Assembly: GCA_014800515.1 (NCBI GenBank)
Contig: JAAVFY010000003.1
Coordinates: 5,056 to 45,572, forward strand
Reading direction: 5' to 3'
Length of the DNA stretch: 40,517 nt
Source of the DNA: Bacteroidales bacterium
GTDB lineage: Bacteria; Bacteroidota; Bacteroidia; Bacteroidales; Muribaculaceae
This document shows, piece by piece, positions 17,428-25,201 of this stretch. Every line of letters begins with the position of its first letter. Positions within the stretch are counted from its first letter, which is position 1. A program made the position numbers and the translations under genes. The notes beneath the pieces are model-generated. The model did not search any database, had not been told where the DNA came from, and worked only from the letters and a program-made list of their open reading frames with translations.

Positions 17428-18762
17428 TTAGCTAAGTTCTTTGCGTAGCGAATCGAGACCTTCTCTCACTATCTTCTGGAGCTCCATCTTTGAAGTGTCT
17501 ACAAATTCGGGCAGTGCGAAGTCTTCAGGTGCCACTTCGTAGATGCCGAGTTGCTCCATGCGGTCTATGTCGCCGGCGATTATGGCCTTGAGCAGATACT
17601 CCGGATAGATATCGAAGGGGAACACTTTGTCATATTCTCCACTCAATATCATGGCACGTCGACCTCCTTTTATGCGTGCATCAAAGGGGAACGGTGAGCT
17701 CAGACCGCGTAGAAAAGCCGGAAAACTGCGTTTCACACTGTATTTTTTCGGATTCATGGATGCCCATCCCATGAATTCATCGGCAGTATCTCCTTCTTCA
17801 ATGACTGTCACCTGACGATAAGGCCAGCGCAGAAAACCCTCCTTTAGGTTGACACGCTTTCCGGTGAGAACGTTGCCGGAGATATAACGCAGATGATTTC
17901 CCGTGATAGGCTCGAAGGGACGAAGCAGACCCTCCATTGAGATTCCCATTCCGCACTCCACAAAGTGAGGATTACGTATCGCCGGACCGGTTACGGCCAC
18001 TTCGACCGTGTAATCGCATTTTCCTTCGGATGCCAGGAGTCCGATACGACATACTGTAGCTGCATCGAGGGTCCACACAGTTTCTCCTTTGTTGACAGGA
18101 TTGGTGTTGGCAATCTGCACGCCGACGTTGCCGGCCGGGTGAGGCCCTTCCATTGTGAGAATTTCGGCCACATTGGAGCGAATGCGGCTATCGCTTCTGA
18201 CGGCAAGATACACATTCCCGCTTGTCAGATGCTTAAGGATCTCAAGTCCTTTCTCAAGCCATTTTGAAAGACGCGGCGTGATAACCGGGCCGGCAAGCGG
18301 AGCGGAGTCGAAAGCTGTCACATATATGTCACGCGGTTCGGAATCCGGAGCCGGCACAATATCGAAGGGTCTCTGGCGCATCATTGCCCAAAGGCCGGAC
18401 TCTTTCAGTGCGGTCCTGATTGACACGGCATCAGTGAGCGTTGTCTCTTTATCGGCCACGAAGCCTCCTTCACGTTTCACCACTATGGCCTCTATGTGGC
18501 GACGTGCACCTCGGCGGATTTCCGCCACTTCGCCGTCAACGGGCGAAACAAGCCACACGCTGTCTGTCTCTTTGTCCGACATAAGCTTGTCGCCGGCCTT
18601 TACCTTGTCTCCGGGCTTCACCCTTGCTTTCCAGATGTAGCCGGGGTAGTCATCGGGCACTATCCCGTAAAGGGAGGTTTGAGTGTCGCTGACACTCGCT
18701 CCCACGGCTGCTCCATCCAATGGGATGTCCAGCCCTTTCTTAATCTTTATAACGCGTTCCAT
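17428..18762 (-). CDS. nqrA: Na+-translocating NADH:quinone reductase subunit A
   Basis: Peripheral cytoplasmic subunit of 444 residues, first gene of the six-gene operon nqrABCDEF. It begins with the family N-terminus RVIKIKKGLDIPLDG and contains a biotin/lipoyl-like hammerhead region (VKPGDKVKAGDKLMSDKE, about 47-64) and GPHPAGNVGVQI. NqrA has been implicated in quinone handling in other bacteria. The ATG at 18762 follows an untranslated leader of nearly 400 nt. Confidence 0.95.
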   Translation of the reverse strand: MERVIKIKKGLDIPLDGAAVGASVSDTQTSLYGIVPDDYPGYIWKARVKPGDKVKAGDKLMSDKETDSVWLVSPVDGEVAEIRRGARRHIEAIVVKREGGFVADKETTLTDAVSIRTALKESGLWAMMRQRPFDIVPAPDSEPRDIYVTAFDSAPLAGPVITPRLSKWLEKGLEILKHLTSGNVYLAVRSDSRIRSNVAEILTMEGPHPAGNVGVQIANTNPVNKGETVWTLDAATVCRIGLLASEGKCDYTVEVAVTGPAIRNPHFVECGMGISMEGLLRPFEPITGNHLRYISGNVLTGKRVNLKEGFLRWPYRQVTVIEEGDTADEFMGWASMNPKKYSVKRSFPAFLRGLSSPFPFDARIKGGRRAMILSGEYDKVFPFDIYPEYLLKAIIAGDIDRMEQLGIYEVAPEDFALPEFVDTSKMELQKIVREGLDSLRKELS

Positions 18763-19143
18763 TACGTCTCTTTCCCCTATCCGGAATATAATATCTTTCC
18801 GGCCGAGGGATATAATATTATTATGATAAGATGACCCCGCACCTCCTTGGGGGGCACGGCGTCAGTTTTATTTAGAGTCAATAAGCCTTTCCTTCCTATC
18901 CTCTCTCCTCAATCTCCCCACTATCTGACTTTGGTGTAGATTCAAATATCGCTTAAGGAGGGTAGCCTTATTGGTAACTATTCATAGATGGCTGTTGTAT
19001 TTCAATGAATTACAGTAGTGCTGTTGATGACGTCTGCATTGATCTTACATTCAGGTGTCAACTAATCCGGACGCGAGGAATCCCGTCACTCCCGGGCGTC
19101 AGCCCTTAACATGCCCTACGGAAGCTGAATAGCTGCCATTATG
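18763..19143 (-). promoter_or_regulatory. Long untranslated leader of the nqr operon
   Basis: Between the predicted start site (about 19143) and the nqrA ATG there is no credible gene. It contains possible secondary structure: AATATAATATC and GATATAATATT near 18791-18826 (one mismatch, within about 40 nt of the ATG), an AAGGAGG-containing GC patch near 18840-18856, and a GC-rich block at 19068-19115 where GACGC (19070-19074) can pair with GCGTC (19096-19100). I do not recognise a known riboswitch. The rest, to the TPR gene at 19335, holds the promoter and the TPR terminator. Confidence 0.4.
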
Positions 19144-19149
19144 GTATTG

Positions 19150-19180
19150 CAAAATTATAAAATAATGTTAATCCTTCCAA
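19150..19180 (-). promoter_or_regulatory. Probable nqr operon promoter
   Basis: Minus-strand TTG (19180-19178), 20-nt spacer, TAATTTTG (19157-19150). It is the only consensus Bacteroidota promoter seen between the TPR gene's terminator and nqrA. Confidence 0.6.
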
Positions 19181-19263
19181 ATTCCACCGCTTTTCTTCCC
19201 TTTTTATGAATCCAAAGGAAGGTTTCGGAGGGAGGGACTTCTCCACCTCATAAGAATAAAGAA

Positions 19264-19300
19264 AGAGGGTGTGGCAGATTATCATTCTGTCACACCCTTT
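19264..19300 (-). terminator. Terminator of the TPR gene
   Basis: GAGGGTGTGGCAGA and TCTGTCACACCCTTT form a stem of about 13 bp with one G-U pair and a short loop, 35 bp after the TPR stop. The minus-strand continuation TCTTTCTTTATTC is U-rich. Confidence 0.8.
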
Positions 19301-19334
19301 GAGGGGGGAATAAGACACTCTTTATGAAGAGTGC

Positions 19335-20966
19335 TTATTTAAGACTTTCAACAAACTTTGCGTAGTCTGCATTGTTAGGGTCAAACGTGCGATAGTTGTT
19401 GAAGTATTCTTTGGCTTTTGCAGTATTCTTTTGGTCGAGGTAGTAATTGCCGAGATAGTTGTAGATAGTGATGGCATCATTCTTGTAGCGCGTCGGATCG
19501 TCAGACGCCATGAGCAGACCCCATGCCTCCTCGTAGAAGGGAGCCGCCACACTGGAGGCTGCTTCTTTTGAGGCACGCTGCATGGCTACATCGCCGGCAA
19601 GCTTCTTCGGACGATAGTTGGAGGGAAGCTCCTGTTGTGCCAGACCGGCATATTTCAGAGCGTCTTCAAAGAATTTCTCACTCGCAGCGGGATTGTCGGC
19701 TTTTGTCTGGACACCGGCATAGAAGGAATATGTGGCCTGCTGGTTGAAGTCATTGAAATTGGGCTTCTCCAATTTTGACAGATAACCTGCGAAGGCATCG
19801 GCAGCTGCAGGAAGATTATTCTCATCCACATACACCACTGCAAGACGCTTGTTGAAGTCAGCATTTGTCGGCACCTTCTCAATACCCTCTTTAAGCACAG
19901 CCTCAGCTTCCTCAAATCTCTTGGCCGCGGACAATTCCTCGGAGATGAGATTATAGTCCACTACTGACAGACTGGTTGCCGGTGTAGGCCCGTGTCCTTT
20001 CCAAAGAGCTTCCGCCATTCCGAGCAGACGGTCTTTCATGGCCGGTAGCTGAGCGGCATTCATGAATTGGAATCTTTGTGCCGTGAAGTTTGACGGATTG
20101 GTCTGGAGAAGTTGTGTGGCATAGTCATAACCCTTCTGATAGTCGCCACCGTAGAAGAGCAGGAAAGCATAGCGATCCTCGTCCTGCTTGAAGTGGTTGG
20201 AGTTACGGACGTATTCGCCGTATGCCTTAGCCGCTTCATTATAGTTCTCGTTATTGTAGTATGCGTTGGCAAGCTCTCTCTGAGCAAGAGCCGAATTAGG
20301 ATTCAGTTGTAGCAGACGATTGAGCATATTGATGGCATACTGTGGATTGACCTGAGTGAAAAGATTGGCATATTTCACGTATGCCTCCACAGCTTCTTGC
20401 TCGTAGTTTGCACCCATTTCATACTGCGCAGCGGCCCCGCCCCAATCTTTCTTATCATACTTGCGGTCGCCCTCGAAAAGATAGATATCGGCCTCCTCCA
20501 TATCGATTTTACGGGCCTTATCAAGATATTTCTCGATCTCTTTAGCGTAGGCTATCGGATCTGCATCATAGTAGGCACGTGCTATCGCCACTTGGAGAGA
20601 GGCATCTTTCTTGCCTCTCTTATCGGCTTCCTTGAGCAGGGTTTCTGCTCCTTTCTTATCGCCGTTTTTAAGTTCCAGCGATGCGAGACCCACATAGTTG
20701 TAGGCGAACTCCGGATCTGCCTCCACACCTTTGTTGAAGAACGCGAGTGCTTCAGAACTCTTTCCATCGCGAAGCGAGATAAGGCCGAGATAATAATTAT
20801 TCTCTGCTTGGTTCGCGCCGGGTGCATTCATGTTGCGCTGCAGCAACTCTTTGGCATTCTCAAATTGGTCAGCCTTATAATACTGCACCGCATCCGACTG
20901 TGTCTGTGCCGACATGCCGAGCGCCGCGCCTGCAAGCATCAGGCTAAAAATAGATCTGATTTTCAT
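19335..20966 (-). CDS. Periplasmic tetratricopeptide-repeat protein
   Basis: A 543-residue exported protein: signal peptide about 1-20 (MKIRSIFSLMLAGAALGMSA), then helical TPR repeats nearly throughout (for example DAVQYYKADQFENAKELLQ, EALAFFNKGVEADPEFAYNY, LAQRELANAYYNNENYNEA, AKEYFNNYRTFDPNNADY). TPRs mediate protein-protein contacts; no enzymatic domain is seen. It follows the exbB-exbD-exbD-tonB-PstS-like cluster but has its own promoter and terminators on both sides, so its link to Ton energisation is inferred from neighbourhood only. It might be a scaffold for the TonB complex or envelope assembly. Confidence 0.85.
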   Translation of the reverse strand: MKIRSIFSLMLAGAALGMSAQTQSDAVQYYKADQFENAKELLQRNMNAPGANQAENNYYLGLISLRDGKSSEALAFFNKGVEADPEFAYNYVGLASLELKNGDKKGAETLLKEADKRGKKDASLQVAIARAYYDADPIAYAKEIEKYLDKARKIDMEEADIYLFEGDRKYDKKDWGGAAAQYEMGANYEQEAVEAYVKYANLFTQVNPQYAINMLNRLLQLNPNSALAQRELANAYYNNENYNEAAKAYGEYVRNSNHFKQDEDRYAFLLFYGGDYQKGYDYATQLLQTNPSNFTAQRFQFMNAAQLPAMKDRLLGMAEALWKGHGPTPATSLSVVDYNLISEELSAAKRFEEAEAVLKEGIEKVPTNADFNKRLAVVYVDENNLPAAADAFAGYLSKLEKPNFNDFNQQATYSFYAGVQTKADNPAASEKFFEDALKYAGLAQQELPSNYRPKKLAGDVAMQRASKEAASSVAAPFYEEAWGLLMASDDPTRYKNDAITIYNYLGNYYLDQKNTAKAKEYFNNYRTFDPNNADYAKFVESLK

Positions 20967-21121
20967 TTTATATCTTTGAATTTTTTGTTCGCGTCATTAT
21001 TATCCGGCCGTCGTGCAGAGATGTCTTCCGTGCTTTCTCAGGCTATCGGCCTTCTGTTTGTGGTTGGATTTCAACTTATATAGAACGGAAAAAATTCTTC
21101 CGAAGTCTACTACCAATATCG

Positions 21122-21152
21122 CAAAATTAAAAAATTTTAGTCATGCCTGCAA
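21122..21152 (-). promoter_or_regulatory. Promoter of the TPR gene
   Basis: Minus-strand TTG (21152-21150), 20-nt spacer and TAATTTTG (21129-21122). It lies just downstream of the hairpin that follows the PstS-like gene and gives a leader of about 150 nt. Confidence 0.7.
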
Positions 21153-21166
21153 ATCCCTATTCCATC

Positions 21167-21194
21167 AGACCCCGTCTCAAGGGAGACGGGGTCT
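21167..21194. terminator. Strong hairpin after the PstS-like gene
   Basis: AGACCCCGTCTC and GAGACGGGGTCT are a perfect 12-bp stem with a 4-nt loop, 40 bp past the PstS-like stop. The T-run (GTATTTTTAG) lies on the plus-strand side; on the minus strand, the direction of the genes here, no U-tract follows. It may therefore act as a 3' stabiliser or weak terminator. Confidence 0.55.
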
Positions 21195-21234
21195 GTATTT
21201 TTAGCAATTTTTAGAGGGTGCAGGGTCTTCTACA

Positions 21235-22266
21235 TCATTTCTTTTGAGTATTCCTGTCTACGAGTTGCACCACTCTCGGATTCATGTGATAGGGGAGTAT
21301 TCCGGTTTTAGAGATAACCTTCTGACCCACAAATCCTGTCATGAAGACATAAAAACTGTGAAGAAGTGAGGAGTTGGATGCTGTAGAGATCATGTATACC
21401 TTGCGATAGAGAGGATACTCTCCGGTCGCTATATATGCTTGATATGGTTTATAGGCCACAGGACTAAAGTCATTATCTTCATTTGGATTACTTACCTTGA
21501 GAATATTCACTTCATCAGTTAGCTGTGCCGCGATAGTGTCATTTTCGTTGGAATAATCTTCCATCCTTTTGTCCATGGGCACTTTCTTTGCCGCGCTCAG
21601 GTCATCACCAAGCCAGCTGACACTGATTATTCCTATTGCATCTTTATCTTTTTTAACTATATCAAACACCTGTGCATTCGTCTGCTGTGCGAATGAATTG
21701 GTCTTTTCCGAGATGCTCTCTCCTTTAGCGAGAAATTTGTCACGAAGGAAGCTGACTGTAGAGCTGCCGGCATTATCAAATACTAATTTGATCGCTGCCG
21801 TGTCGGCCACAGCAAGCTGACTCCATCGGGTGATTCGGCCATTAAGTATTTCTCCTATCTCCTGCATGCTGAGGCTGCTGACCGGATTTTCCTTATTGAC
21901 AATCAGAGCCACTGCATCTACCGCGATACAATTTGTCCTTACAACCCTCTTGAATTTGGCCTTCATATATTTTATCTGGTCGGGTGTAAGTTCCTTAGTG
22001 ACTATGATCGACTGCACGCGATCGCTGAGAAGAGAATCTATGCATGCATCTTCACTCATGTAAAATGGTATGATCGAAGATTCCGGATACGTATATTCAA
22101 ACACTCCGATCTCTTCATCAAGAATAGTGCGGAATCCATCGTCACAGAACACCGTGTCCGAGCCCTTCACATATTCTCCTCTTTTTATCTCTCCACAAGA
22201 GACTGCTCCCAGTGCTGTCAGCACCGAGAGCATAATCCCTGCAAATATGTTTTTTCCGATTTTCAT
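21235..22266 (-). CDS. PstS-like substrate-binding lipoprotein of the Ton cluster
   Basis: A 343-residue lipoprotein: signal with lipobox GAVSC, lipidated Cys24. The mature part matches the phosphate-binding PstS-like fold (PBP_like_2): KGSDTVF near the N-terminus (compare the KGSDT loop), TYPESSIIPFY, IVNKENPVSSLSMQEIGEILNGRITRWSQL, FDNAGSSTVSFLRDKF and IGIISVSWLG. No pstCAB transporter genes are adjacent; instead it follows tonB and a small membrane gene, suggesting a periplasmic partner of the Ton machinery or a phosphate scavenger. The gap to the small membrane gene is 40 bp with no promoter, so it is probably in that operon. Confidence 0.85.
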   Translation of the reverse strand: MKIGKNIFAGIMLSVLTALGAVSCGEIKRGEYVKGSDTVFCDDGFRTILDEEIGVFEYTYPESSIIPFYMSEDACIDSLLSDRVQSIIVTKELTPDQIKYMKAKFKRVVRTNCIAVDAVALIVNKENPVSSLSMQEIGEILNGRITRWSQLAVADTAAIKLVFDNAGSSTVSFLRDKFLAKGESISEKTNSFAQQTNAQVFDIVKKDKDAIGIISVSWLGDDLSAAKKVPMDKRMEDYSNENDTIAAQLTDEVNILKVSNPNEDNDFSPVAYKPYQAYIATGEYPLYRKVYMISTASNSSLLHSFYVFMTGFVGQKVISKTGILPYHMNPRVVQLVDRNTQKK

Positions 22267-22306
22267 GTTGTCGTGGTTTGTCGTTACTTATTGCGCGGTA
22301 TGAGTT

Positions 22307-22540
22307 TTAGTTCATGCCCACATACAGTCGATAACCTCGCCAGATGCCATACAGAATCAGGAGTCCGCCCACAACACAGCTTACAGCATAGTTGATGATG
22401 TCAAAGGGTGGCCATAAGATGAAAAGAAGTCCTACTCCCACATACACCAATATCATGAATATTCCGAAAAGCAGACGCATGCTCTTGGGAGCCTGTGTTG
22501 TCTCCCTTACGCTTTTTCTTTCTCTTCTATTACCTTCCAT
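22307..22540 (-). CDS. Small membrane protein of the Ton cluster
   Basis: A 77-residue protein from the ATG at 22540, with a charged N-terminus (MEGNRRERKSVRETT) and two hydrophobic helices, about 22-42 (LLFGIFMILVYVGVGLLFIL) and 46-67 (FDIINYAVSCVVGGLLILYG). The frame extends 27 codons to a GTG at about 22621, but those codons are A/T-rich and almost all basic, so I prefer the ATG. It sits between tonB and the PstS-like lipoprotein and is separated from tonB by an 18-bp hairpin. Function unknown. Confidence 0.65.
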   Translation of the reverse strand: MEGNRRERKSVRETTQAPKSMRLLFGIFMILVYVGVGLLFILWPPFDIINYAVSCVVGGLLILYGIWRGYRLYVGMN

Positions 22541-22634
22541 AACTTTTCTATTTTTGATGTTCTTTATCTTTTTAACAATCTTTAAGCGTGCGGGTTCAAT
22601 TCTCTTTCGGATATTTTTCACAGGTCAGGACATA

Positions 22635-22676
22635 AATAAGAAGATGACCCCGAATGCACGGGGTCATCTTCTTATT
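22635..22676 (-). terminator. Intra-operon terminator or attenuator after tonB
   Basis: AATAAGAAGATGACCCCG (22635-22652) is exactly complementary to 22659-22676: an 18-bp stem, 6-nt loop, 30 bp after the tonB stop. Because the arm ends are A/T-rich (TCTTCTTATT on the minus strand), it can act as a Rho-independent terminator. No promoter is seen between it and the downstream small membrane gene. Confidence 0.7.
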
Positions 22677-22706
22677 ATAGTCGTTCCGAAAGATCGGAAC
22701 TTATTC

Positions 22707-23582
22707 TCACTGATTCTGCAGCCTGAAGGTCACCGGGAGGTTGAAGTAAGAACGGACGGGCTGACCATTGTTCTTGCCGGGTTGCCACTTAGGCATCTTC
22801 TTCACCACGCGGATAGCCTCGCGGTCAAGATCCTTGTCAACACCCTTGGCGATTGTCACGTTGCCGATCGAACCATCTTTCTCAACAACGAATCTTACTA
22901 CCACTCGACCCTGAATGTCGTTCTGCTGAGCAGCTTCCGGATAGCGGATATTATTGCTGAGCCATTTCATAAGAGCCTGCTGACCGCCGGGGAACTCTGC
23001 ATTCTGCTCCACAGCCACGAAGATCTCATCCTCCTTGGGCTTAGGCTCGGGCTTCGGTTCTTCAACCACTCTCACCTGTTCGGTGACAGCTTTCACCTTG
23101 TCGGCGTCATCGCTACCTTCCTGGTTGACAACACCACGCGCAGTGTTATCTTCCTTCTGTTCATCCATGGACATCACATCGTTTTTCACCTTGTCGGCGT
23201 CCACGATGGCGATCTGAGTCACCTGAACTGTAGCAAGCACCTCCTCAGGTACTTCAGGAATCTCCTGCTCAAACTTCTGCTCCTCCGGAGTCTCCTCTTC
23301 AGGAGTTTCCTCCTCCTGCTGGATAAGTTCGGCGGCTGCCATCTTCTCACGTTCCTGCTGGAGAGCGATAGCGTCCTGCTCTGCACGGTAGTCGCTATAT
23401 TTTGCCCAGCCTATAAGAAGAAGGAACACCACAACCAGACCCACAAGGGTGAACAGAGCCGCCATGTTGTGGCGTCGGTCGCTGTCCTTGCGGAGCTGAT
23501 AGGCTCCGAATTCCTGATTCTTGTTTGCGAATACTATATCACGCCATTCCTTCGACGTTAGATCTATATTTCTTTTAGCCAT
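22707..23582 (-). CDS. tonB: TonB energy transducer
   Basis: A 291-residue TonB family protein that carries proton-motive energy from ExbB/ExbD to outer-membrane receptors. It has a cytoplasmic N-terminus with NQEFGAYQLRK (about 22-32), found in many Bacteroidota TonB proteins, one membrane helix (about 41-60), a long Glu/Pro-rich periplasmic spacer (about 80-190), and a TonB C-terminal domain from about 195 (NAEFPGGQQALMKWLSNNIRYP; GRVVVRFVVEKDGSI; MPKWQPGKNNGQPV). It lies 38 bp after the second exbD. Confidence 0.93.
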   Translation of the reverse strand: MAKRNIDLTSKEWRDIVFANKNQEFGAYQLRKDSDRRHNMAALFTLVGLVVVFLLLIGWAKYSDYRAEQDAIALQQEREKMAAAELIQQEEETPEEETPEEQKFEQEIPEVPEEVLATVQVTQIAIVDADKVKNDVMSMDEQKEDNTARGVVNQEGSDDADKVKAVTEQVRVVEEPKPEPKPKEDEIFVAVEQNAEFPGGQQALMKWLSNNIRYPEAAQQNDIQGRVVVRFVVEKDGSIGNVTIAKGVDKDLDREAIRVVKKMPKWQPGKNNGQPVRSYFNLPVTFRLQNQ

Positions 23583-23620
23583 GTTTTTTCTTGCTTTAAA
23601 GTGTGGATAAATCTAACTTA

Positions 23621-24412
23621 TCAGTCGTTGTGATGACGGTTCTGATAATCAATGAGCATCACTGAGTCCGCACGGGTCATATTATCGATCTGATACTTCG
23701 AGATCGAGTTGATCTGCATCTCGTCAAGCACCTCTACAAGGCTACCGAAGGAAGCCTGCGGTGTAGACTTGATGATAATCACCGGTTTCTTCAGATTCTC
23801 GTTCTTTCTGACTGCGGCTGCAGCCTCGTTGAAGGCCTGCTGTGCTTTCTCTCGACCGTCTTTGGTCTCGAGGTCGCCAAAGCCACCGTTCTTATACTTC
23901 TCCTTGAGAGCATTCACCTCTTTGAGAACTTCCTTATTTCTATCCTGAATGATCTGGCGGATGCCACGTGCCGTGTGGATACCTGCTGCATTCACCTCGT
24001 CGGTCAGGAATTCTGATTTCTGGATATTGTTGTTCTCGGAGAGAATCGCTCCGCCTGCTCCGAACATACCCGCGTCGCCGCCGGGTTTGCCGAAGTAGTA
24101 GTATACCTCGTTGACAACCTTTCCGTTGACGGAATCAACATCAAATGACCCGGGCTTTCTCTTTGCATCCAGAATGATGGTCACTGCATCGTCGGCCGAT
24201 GCCTGCGACATATTCTCCTCATTCTGCACCTTCTCATTCGAAGGCAACGCAATTGTCAGAGTCTGGGATTTGATCATGGTCGTACAGAGCATGAAGAATG
24301 TGATAAGCAACATGTTCATGTCAACCATGGGCGTGAAGTCCACGCGGATATGCATCTTTTTCTGGGCGCCTTTCTTACCGTCGCCTCCGCTTTTTTCCTG
24401 TACTTCTGCCAT
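23621..24412 (-). CDS. exbD: ExbD-family biopolymer transport protein, second copy
   Basis: A 263-residue ExbD/TolR-type stator protein: one N-terminal membrane helix preceded by HIRVDFTPMVDMNMLLITFFML, whose aspartate (in PMVDMN) is the conserved proton-conducting residue. The C-terminal part (VIIIKSTPQASFGSLVEVLDEMQI) is the usual periplasmic domain, but residues about 85-200 are a long charged insertion (LTDEVNAAGIHTARGIRQII, QDRNKEVLKEVNALKEKYKN) with coiled-coil character, making it much longer than the roughly 140-residue E. coli ExbD. The gap to the preceding exbD is 1 nt. Confidence 0.88.
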   Translation of the reverse strand: MAEVQEKSGGDGKKGAQKKMHIRVDFTPMVDMNMLLITFFMLCTTMIKSQTLTIALPSNEKVQNEENMSQASADDAVTIILDAKRKPGSFDVDSVNGKVVNEVYYYFGKPGGDAGMFGAGGAILSENNNIQKSEFLTDEVNAAGIHTARGIRQIIQDRNKEVLKEVNALKEKYKNGGFGDLETKDGREKAQQAFNEAAAAVRKNENLKKPVIIIKSTPQASFGSLVEVLDEMQINSISKYQIDNMTRADSVMLIDYQNRHHND

Positions 24413-24413
24413 G

Positions 24414-25136
24414 TTATTCCTGTGCCTTAAGTGCTGTCAATAAAGTAAACTTGTTCATGTGGATTGTCTGGAGATTGTCCATCACCATGTGAACAATGTC
24501 GAAAGCGGTGTTCTGGTCAGCCTTGATCGCTACGCCTGTTCCGTCCTTGATCTTGTCGGCAAGTGCGCTATTGTCTGTCTGGCGCATTGCCTTCATCCAT
24601 ATCTGGAACTCTGTGGGACGATCTTCGTTGGAATTCCAAGAGATGGGGATACCCGTCACGTGGTTCGGATTGCCATCCTCGCCCGACAGCCAATTGTCCA
24701 TCTTGGTCAAACCCTCAGGTTCGTTGGCCATATTGAGGAAATCGCCCATCTGAGCCATCGGAACGCCGAACGACCCTAACTTTGCAAAGGTTTCCTTCTG
24801 TGCTTCTGTGAAGTTGACTTTGTTGGCGTGAGTCTCGTTGTAGATCGAGGCAGCCTTCTCAAGCAACGCCTTGCGCATATTCTCATTGCCGTATGCTGCT
24901 GAGGTGTCGTTGTTCATTGTCAGCCAGACTTTCCCCTCAGGACTCACCAACACCTGTACGAAGTTGGTCTCCTGTACTTTCTCTTCGGATACCGAAGCCG
25001 GTGTCACCACCGTGGTCGGCTCCTTCTGGAGGAAAGTCGATGTCAGCATGAAGAAGGTAAGCAGAAGCACCGTCACGTCACTCATCGCCGTCATGTCGAT
25101 GAATGTACTCTTTTTTGCTATCTTTACTCTTCCCAT
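24414..25136 (-). CDS. exbD: ExbD-family biopolymer transport protein, first copy
   Basis: A 240-residue ExbD-type protein with a single N-terminal helix and the stator motif FIDMTAMSDVTVLLLTFFML, conserving the membrane aspartate in MSDVT. The periplasmic region is enlarged, as in the neighbouring copy, and the C-terminal TAFDIVHMVMDNLQTIHMNKFTLL resembles the ExbD C-terminal helix-strand. Two non-identical ExbD proteins encoded head to tail with one ExbB is a common Bacteroidota layout. It sits 65 bp after exbB. Confidence 0.88.
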   Translation of the reverse strand: MGRVKIAKKSTFIDMTAMSDVTVLLLTFFMLTSTFLQKEPTTVVTPASVSEEKVQETNFVQVLVSPEGKVWLTMNNDTSAAYGNENMRKALLEKAASIYNETHANKVNFTEAQKETFAKLGSFGVPMAQMGDFLNMANEPEGLTKMDNWLSGEDGNPNHVTGIPISWNSNEDRPTEFQIWMKAMRQTDNSALADKIKDGTGVAIKADQNTAFDIVHMVMDNLQTIHMNKFTLLTALKAQE

Positions 25137-25201
25137 TTTGCTATTAACTTTTTTCGGTTGTATTTATCTGTAGGTCCTTGCGGGCCCGCAGCTTCTCCTG
25201 A

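Noticed and set aside
18840-18856. AAGGAGG in the nqr leader as a ribosome binding site for a hidden small gene
   Set aside because: No ATG within a usable distance and no open frame follows.
22541-22621. N-terminal extension of the small Ton-cluster membrane protein from a GTG
   Set aside because: The extra 27 residues are almost wholly Lys/Arg/Ile from A/T-rich DNA next to a hairpin; the ATG at 22540 gives an ordinary small membrane protein.
22392-23561. 389-codon plus-strand frame opposite tonB and its downstream hairpin
   Set aside because: Low-complexity Leu/His-rich translation antisense to a clear TonB protein and crossing a terminator.
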